From assembly GCF_000302595.1 (NCBI RefSeq), contig NZ_JH947127.1, positions 514,126-578,125 on the forward strand: a stretch of 64,000 bases of DNA, written 5' to 3'. Under the pieces are notes generated by a model. The model did no database searches. It worked only from the letters and a program-made list of their open reading frames with translations, and was not told the origin of the DNA. Position numbers and translations under genes: made by a program. Below are positions 59,371 to 64,000 of this stretch, piece after piece. How positions within the stretch are numbered: the first letter of the stretch is position 1; every line of letters begins with the position of its first letter. Origin of the DNA: Pedobacter arcticus A12 (GTDB lineage Bacteria; Bacteroidota; Bacteroidia; Sphingobacteriales; Sphingobacteriaceae).

Positions 59371-60240
59371 TTAAAATGTCATATAATTCTTTGGATTAAC
59401 AGCAGTTCCGTTAAACCATAATTCGAAATGCAAATGTGGTCCTGTTGTAAATTCACCACTGTTACCAACTACAGCAATCACCTCTCCCGCCCTTACGAAA
59501 CTACCAACTTTTTTTAATAACACAGAGCAATGCTTATAAATTGAAACCAAATTGTTCCGGTGCTGAACTGCTATAACATAACCGGTTTCTGATGTAAAAT
59601 TGGCAAAAAACACAGTCCCATCCAAAGTTGCCTTCACGTTTTCGTTTTTTTTGCTGGTAATATCAGTTCCGTAATGCTGAATCTTTGGATCAAACTCTTC
59701 AGTAATTCTACCTCGTAAAGGGTTGAAAAAAGTGTAAGAAGCAATACTTGACTTCTCCGTTTTATCATCTGCATTTAAATCAAATTTACCCTCAGACTCA
59801 ATCAACTTCCTTAACTCTCTTTCTTCCTTAGATATTTTCTGGTTCAGTTTTATGCTGTCTGTGGCCTTGCTTATATCCTTATCGCGTTTTGTTTCGCCAG
59901 CATCGGGAGTTTTTCCTTCAATAATATCTTTTAGGTTTTTTAAATAAACTCTATTTGCATTAGCCAACTGCTCTAATGAATCTACTTTACCGTAAGTATC
60001 GATAATGTCCTTTTTAGAACTCGCATCTGTAACACCAGAAACATATTCTCTAAGTGGCGTAAACTTAACCGTAACAATTGTTAACATAATCAACAGGATT
60101 GCAAACGTTGCGCTACCGATAATTAAGTACCAAAGAGATGCGTTAAACGAAGCTTTTTCTTCGAATGTATCATCGTTAAGGATAACTAATTTATACCTTT
60201 CTTTAAGTTTGTCTATGAGTTTTTTTCTTTTACCCGCCAA
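59371..60240 (-). CDS. M23 family metallopeptidase
   Basis: A 289-residue peptidoglycan hydrolase. A cytoplasmic start of about 30 residues leads to one membrane helix (about 32-54, 'LWYLIIGSATFAILLIMLTIV'), a coiled coil (about 85-150), and the LytM domain with the zinc ligands 'QHYGTDI' (H-x3-D) and 'GPHLHFELWFNG' (HxH). The start is a TTG at 60240 (MAGKRKKLIDKLKERYKL). It is first in the M23-bactofilin-atpZ-atp run, and a divergent gene lies 100 bases away. M23 with bactofilin is a common partnership for cell shape. Confidence 0.88.
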   Translation of the reverse strand: MAGKRKKLIDKLKERYKLVILNDDTFEEKASFNASLWYLIIGSATFAILLIMLTIVTVKFTPLREYVSGVTDASSKKDIIDTYGKVDSLEQLANANRVYLKNLKDIIEGKTPDAGETKRDKDISKATDSIKLNQKISKEERELRKLIESEGKFDLNADDKTEKSSIASYTFFNPLRGRITEEFDPKIQHYGTDITSKKNENVKATLDGTVFFANFTSETGYVIAVQHRNNLVSIYKHCSVLLKKVGSFVRAGEVIAVVGNSGEFTTGPHLHFELWFNGTAVNPKNYMTF

Positions 60241-60299
60241 TGTCTATATATTCTTTGCTTAATTAATATCTTTATTCCTTCAAAGTTGGCAATATAAAA

Positions 60300-60307
60300 T
60301 AAATTTG
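60300..60307 (+). promoter_or_regulatory. Bacteroidota -7 box TAAATTTG before the SprE/PorW gene
   Basis: TAAATTTG fits TAnnTTTG. If used, transcription starts downstream of the TTG at 60305, so translation must begin at the later TTG (60341), which also gives a better signal peptide. No well-spaced -33 TTG is seen. Confidence 0.4.
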
Positions 60308-60340
60308 TCCGTATTAAATCCGAACATCAAAATTAACGCA

Positions 60341-63214
60341 TTGAAAATATCCCATAAATACCTTTACCTATTAACCTTATCAGCAGTATGTATTTTTGCA
60401 TGGAGCTGTAAAGCAAAAAAAGACAAGCCAAAAGTTAAATTTATGAAGAATTTAACGGCACACTACAACATTTATTTTAATGCAAAAGAAGCTTTAGAAG
60501 AAAGCAAAAACACCATAAGAAATGCACAAGAGGAAGATTTTAGTCAACTCCTAGAGATTTTTCCATTACCAAACCCAGATGTTTCTGCAAACGAGACAGA
60601 AAAACTGGATGAAGTAATTAAGCGGGCAAACCTGATAGCTATTGAAAAATACGAAAGCAATTGGTTAGATGATTCTTACCTATTGTTAGCTGATGCAGAA
60701 TACCTTAAAGGCGATTATTATAATGCTATTGAGTATTACAGCTACGTTGGGCAAACCTTTACCAAAGAAAAAAAGAACAAATTAAAAGCATATTTAGGCC
60801 AAGTTAAAAGCGACTTTGCCTTAGACCTGATACCAGAAGCAGACTCTGTATTAGATATGGCCATCGCTTTAAAATATAAATACCAAAGAGACCAAGTTGC
60901 AGTAACACAAGCTAAGTTAGCCATTATAAAAAACGATGTAAAAGGTGCAATTAACCATCTAAAAAATGCAGTTGGCGATACAAAAAACACCTACGATAAA
61001 ACAAGATGGAGATACATTTTGGCGCAGTTGCAGGAAATCGATGGCGATACAGAAAGCGCAACAGCTAATTATGATAAGATTGCAAAAAGCAATACCTCTT
61101 TTGAGATGGCCTTTAATGCCAACTTATCAAAAATCAGAATTAGCGAAAGTGCCGACGGTAAAGATTTTGATAAAATAGCCACGTTAAAAAAGCTGTTGAA
61201 AGAAGACAAAAACCGACAGCTGAAAGATCAGATCTATTATCAGATTGGTAAAGCTTACGAAGAAAAAAAGGAATACTCCATAGCGACGGATTTCTATGTT
61301 ACCGCAGCACATACTGTTCCTGGCACTGCAAAACAAAAAGGGTTAACTTATCTAAAATTAGCAGAGCTTAATTTTGAGACACTCAAAAATTATACAAAAT
61401 CACAGCTTTATTACGACAGTACTTTACAGTTTCTTCCAAAAAACTATCCTAATTATACAAGCATCGCTACAAAGGCAAACAATTTAAAATATCTGGCAGA
61501 GCGTTTAACTATCATCGATAACCAAAAAAACAGTTTGTATTTAGCAACGTTAAGCGAAGATCAAATTACCGCAAGAGTGGATTCTATATTTGCAGAAAAC
61601 GAAAAATCACACATCAAAACTACACAAAGCAACACAGCGGAGCAGTTGGTAAGTATAAACGATTATTCGTCGGCAAATAAAAAAGCTGGTACTTTTTATT
61701 TCTATAACGATGCTGCAATGGGTCAAGGTTTTAGTGAGTTTAAACGCAGGTGGGGAAACAGAACCTTAACTGATAATTGGCGGGTAAGCGCAGAAAACAT
61801 GTTAGCGTCTGCAGATAATGGCCAAAATCCGAACGAGGACAATAGCGATGGTTCTTCATCTGTGGGTGAAAATAGAGATTCAATAAGAGCAAAAATGGTT
61901 AGAACTATTCCTTATACTTTACAAGCAAAGCAAAGTGCTAACGAAAAAATATCGACAGCACTTTACGAAATTGCACTGTTCTATAAAGATATTTTGAAAG
62001 ACGAGGCAGAAGCAACAGAAGCTTTTCAAGCTGTTATCCAAAACTTTCCCGAGGATAAAAATTTAGCAAATATTTACTACCAGTTATACCGATTGTCAGC
62101 AGAGACCAATCCGGCTCAATCAGCGATTTTTAAACAAAAGATATTAACGCAATACCCAAACAGTGTTTACGCCAAAGCAATAGCCGAACCTAATTTTGGT
62201 AAGGAAAGAGAGTTTGGGTTAAATGCACTGAAAGACGAGTATGCTGGTGTTTACCAACTTTACACCGCGAAAAAATACCGCGAAGTTTTAACAAAGTTAA
62301 ATACCTTAAAACCTAGGTATTCAACCTTTAAAGAAATTGAGCCAACCTTTGCTTACTTAGAGGCATTAACAATTGGGCACACTCAAAAAACACCTGTTTT
62401 TTTAGCTAGTCTAAATCAGATTGTAAAAAGCTATCCGGACAATAACGAGGTAGTTCCAATTGCTAAGCATCAGATTGATTTTATCACCAGAAACAGAACT
62501 GTTTTTGACCAGCGACCTACCGCCCTGCTTTCGCATGATGATAATGAATACAATAATCAACAACCTCAACTTGTTTTTGCACCCGCTATAAAAGAGGAGC
62601 CCGTTGAAGCAAAAATTATTAAACCAGAAATTATTAAGGAATCGCTTAAAAAGCCCGAGCCTAAACCTATAGTAGTACCCAAGCCAGAGCTTGCTAAGGT
62701 TGAAAAAGAAGTAATAGTAGAAAAACCCGCGATAAAAACGGAAGAATTACCAGCGCCATCACCTGAAATCAGTAAAACTGTAGAAGTTTTAAAACCAGCT
62801 ATTGTAGAAAAAACACCTGAGCCAGCGCCTATTGCACCAAAAACTCTTGCATTTAGTACAAACGAAAGACAGCGGCATTTAATCATTATAGACATATCAG
62901 ACCCTAAACAAAATATTGCGCAACCATTTTCTAAGCTATCTCGCTATTTTTATTCTAAATTTGACCCTTCTGAAGTTAAATTGGTGATTCGCATAGTTGG
63001 TGGAACGGAAAAATTTGTAATCATAAGCGGCAATTTCTATACTAAAGAACAAGTAGATATCGTGTCTGATGAACTGGCTAAAAATTTGCCCGAAATTATG
63101 GAAGGACAAACCACGCAGTACAGACAGTTTGTAGTGTCGGAAGAAAACTTAATGCTTTTGACCGATAAAAAATCTATAGATCAATATTTAAAAGCTATTA
63201 CTCCTAACAAATAA
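60341..63214 (+). CDS. Type IX secretion / gliding lipoprotein, SprE/PorW family
   Basis: A 957-residue tetratricopeptide lipoprotein. The start chosen is TTG at 60341: 'MKISHKYLYLLTLSAVCIFAWSC' with acylated Cys23. 'KNLTAHYNIYFNAKEALEE' just after it is the hallmark of SprE/PorW, which links the T9SS rotary motor to the outer-membrane complex. TPR-type helices cover about 80-680. A Pro/Lys/Glu-rich linker lies near 750-850, then a small C-terminal domain of about 120 residues ('RHLIIIDISDP', 'KLVIRIVGG'). Longer than F. johnsoniae SprE. The penicillin-binding gene overlaps its stop. Confidence 0.85.
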   Translation: MKISHKYLYLLTLSAVCIFAWSCKAKKDKPKVKFMKNLTAHYNIYFNAKEALEESKNTIRNAQEEDFSQLLEIFPLPNPDVSANETEKLDEVIKRANLIAIEKYESNWLDDSYLLLADAEYLKGDYYNAIEYYSYVGQTFTKEKKNKLKAYLGQVKSDFALDLIPEADSVLDMAIALKYKYQRDQVAVTQAKLAIIKNDVKGAINHLKNAVGDTKNTYDKTRWRYILAQLQEIDGDTESATANYDKIAKSNTSFEMAFNANLSKIRISESADGKDFDKIATLKKLLKEDKNRQLKDQIYYQIGKAYEEKKEYSIATDFYVTAAHTVPGTAKQKGLTYLKLAELNFETLKNYTKSQLYYDSTLQFLPKNYPNYTSIATKANNLKYLAERLTIIDNQKNSLYLATLSEDQITARVDSIFAENEKSHIKTTQSNTAEQLVSINDYSSANKKAGTFYFYNDAAMGQGFSEFKRRWGNRTLTDNWRVSAENMLASADNGQNPNEDNSDGSSSVGENRDSIRAKMVRTIPYTLQAKQSANEKISTALYEIALFYKDILKDEAEATEAFQAVIQNFPEDKNLANIYYQLYRLSAETNPAQSAIFKQKILTQYPNSVYAKAIAEPNFGKEREFGLNALKDEYAGVYQLYTAKKYREVLTKLNTLKPRYSTFKEIEPTFAYLEALTIGHTQKTPVFLASLNQIVKSYPDNNEVVPIAKHQIDFITRNRTVFDQRPTALLSHDDNEYNNQQPQLVFAPAIKEEPVEAKIIKPEIIKESLKKPEPKPIVVPKPELAKVEKEVIVEKPAIKTEELPAPSPEISKTVEVLKPAIVEKTPEPAPIAPKTLAFSTNERQRHLIIIDISDPKQNIAQPFSKLSRYFYSKFDPSEVKLVIRIVGGTEKFVIISGNFYTKEQVDIVSDELAKNLPEIMEGQTTQYRQFVVSEENLMLLTDKKSIDQYLKAITPNK

Positions 63215-64000
63215 TGCAAGACAAAACAATTTTAACCAAGGCTGATATTGCCAAGTACAACAAAATATTCTGGAAAACCATTCTCGGGGTTCTTGCTTTT
63301 ATTGCGCTGGTATTTGTTGCAACCGCCTTTGGGCTGTTTGGCGAATTACCTTCTTTTAGAGACTTAGAAAATCCAAAAAGTAATCAGGCTTCTGTAATTT
63401 ACACTTCAGACAAAGCCGAGCTAGGAAATTATTTTGTTCAAAATCGTTCAAATATCACTTATAAGGATATATCACCCAATGTAATCAATGCTTTAATTTC
63501 TACCGAAGACGAGCGTTTTAAAGATCATTCTGGAATTGATTTTAAAAGAACATTCACTATCTTTCTGTATAATTTCATTGGTAAAAAACAAGGTGGAAGT
63601 ACCATAACGCAACAATTGGCACTCAACCTTTTTTCTGATGAAGGTCGGGCTAGATCATTTTTCAAAAGAATTCCCCAAAAATTACGAGAATTGGTTGTCG
63701 CTATTAAACTTGAGCGTAACTACACCAAAGAAGAGATAATTACCATGTATTTAAACACGGTAGATTTTGGAAACAACTCTTATGGTATCAAAGCTGCCGC
63801 TCGTACTTATTTTAACACTACACCAGCAAAATTAAGTGCCCCACAAGCCGCAACCTTAATTGGTATTTTAAAAGGCGTTACACTTTACTCCCCAACTAGA
63901 AATCCAGATCGGTCTTTAGGCAGAAGAAACCTAATTCTAAGTAAAATGTACGATGCAGATTATATCTCGGTAGATGTTTACCAATCTGCTAAAGAGAAAG
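63214..64000 (+). CDS. Class A penicillin-binding protein (partial, 3' end outside window)
   Basis: Only the first 262 residues are present. A cytoplasmic tail, one membrane helix (about 18-40, 'FWKTILGVLAFIALVFVATAF') and the glycosyltransferase-51 domain: 'ISTEDERFKDHSGIDFKRT' (landmark STEDERFKDHSGID, catalytic Glu), 'KKQGGSTITQQLALNLF' (GGSTITQQL) and 'RNYTKEEIITMYLNTVDFGNNSYGI' (landmark EEIITMYLNTVDFG). It polymerises lipid II glycan strands; the transpeptidase part lies beyond the window. Its ATG overlaps the SprE/PorW stop by one base (TAATG). Confidence 0.93.
   Translation, partial: MQDKTILTKADIAKYNKIFWKTILGVLAFIALVFVATAFGLFGELPSFRDLENPKSNQASVIYTSDKAELGNYFVQNRSNITYKDISPNVINALISTEDERFKDHSGIDFKRTFTIFLYNFIGKKQGGSTITQQLALNLFSDEGRARSFFKRIPQKLRELVVAIKLERNYTKEEIITMYLNTVDFGNNSYGIKAAARTYFNTTPAKLSAPQAATLIGILKGVTLYSPTRNPDRSLGRRNLILSKMYDADYISVDVYQSAKEK

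Overview
The window is AT-rich chromosomal DNA from a member of the Bacteroidota, most probably a Sphingobacteriaceae (Pedobacter-like) bacterium. The pointers are: a PorW/SprE-type type IX secretion lipoprotein; the family pair of a short ECF sigma factor with a 'sensor of ECF' exported protein; a DUF3276 (PUR-alpha-like) protein; a long NusB next to DUF1573 and YajC; an F-type ATPase operon that stops at atpG without atpD/atpC; a K+-dependent type membrane pyrophosphatase; and promoter-like TAnnTTTG boxes in place of ordinary -10 boxes. No rRNA, tRNA, CRISPR array, phage or classical insertion sequence was recognised.

Layout. 1-11 kb: end of a transketolase subunit, an ECF sigma/anti-sigma-like/sensor operon, a class III aminotransferase, an MscS channel, a cytochrome c-linked sugar dehydrogenase, a Nat-type ABC exporter pair, an exopolyphosphatase-like gene, Maf and two small soluble proteins. 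10.9-17.7 kb, minus strand: a tight housekeeping operon ybbR-coaE-MBL exonuclease-DUF5522-marR-kdsC, the nusB-DUF1573-yajC unit, and a Leu/Glu-type dehydrogenase. 18-33.7 kb: an ABC exporter, DUF3276, a cold-shock protein, a frameshifted lipoprotein gene, a large AsmA protein, thioredoxin, the agmatine-to-putrescine genes aguA and aguB separated by a four-helix-bundle gene, hppA, mnmA, a lipoprotein and a TauE permease. 34-50.8 kb: an exopolysaccharide locus (export protein, tyrosine-kinase-like co-polymerase, flippase, polymerase, glycosyltransferases, deacetylase, asparagine synthase-like amidotransferase, PssD/PssE pair, priming sugar transferase, mannose-6-phosphate isomerase) with a beta-helix lipoprotein on the opposite strand inside it. 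50.8-52.9 kb: a CvpA-CAP fusion and a patatin. 53-60.2 kb, minus strand: M23 peptidase-bactofilin-atpZ-atpI-like-atpB-E-F-H-A-G. 60.3 kb to the end: SprE/PorW and a class A penicillin-binding protein that runs off the edge.

The most unusual thing in the window is between the genes. At least seven intergenic sites carry short degenerate tandem repeats with a strict period of seven bases, each site with its own heptamer, usually as a purine-rich arm and a pyrimidine-rich arm facing each other. One pair of such arms exactly brackets the four-helix-bundle (23S rRNA intervening-sequence type) gene that splits the aguA/aguB pair, so the gene plus arms looks like a small mobile cassette. Other arm pairs without a gene sit at three junctions inside the ATP synthase operon. 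I know of no named description of this element class. The link between the gene and the gene-free palindromes is my inference.
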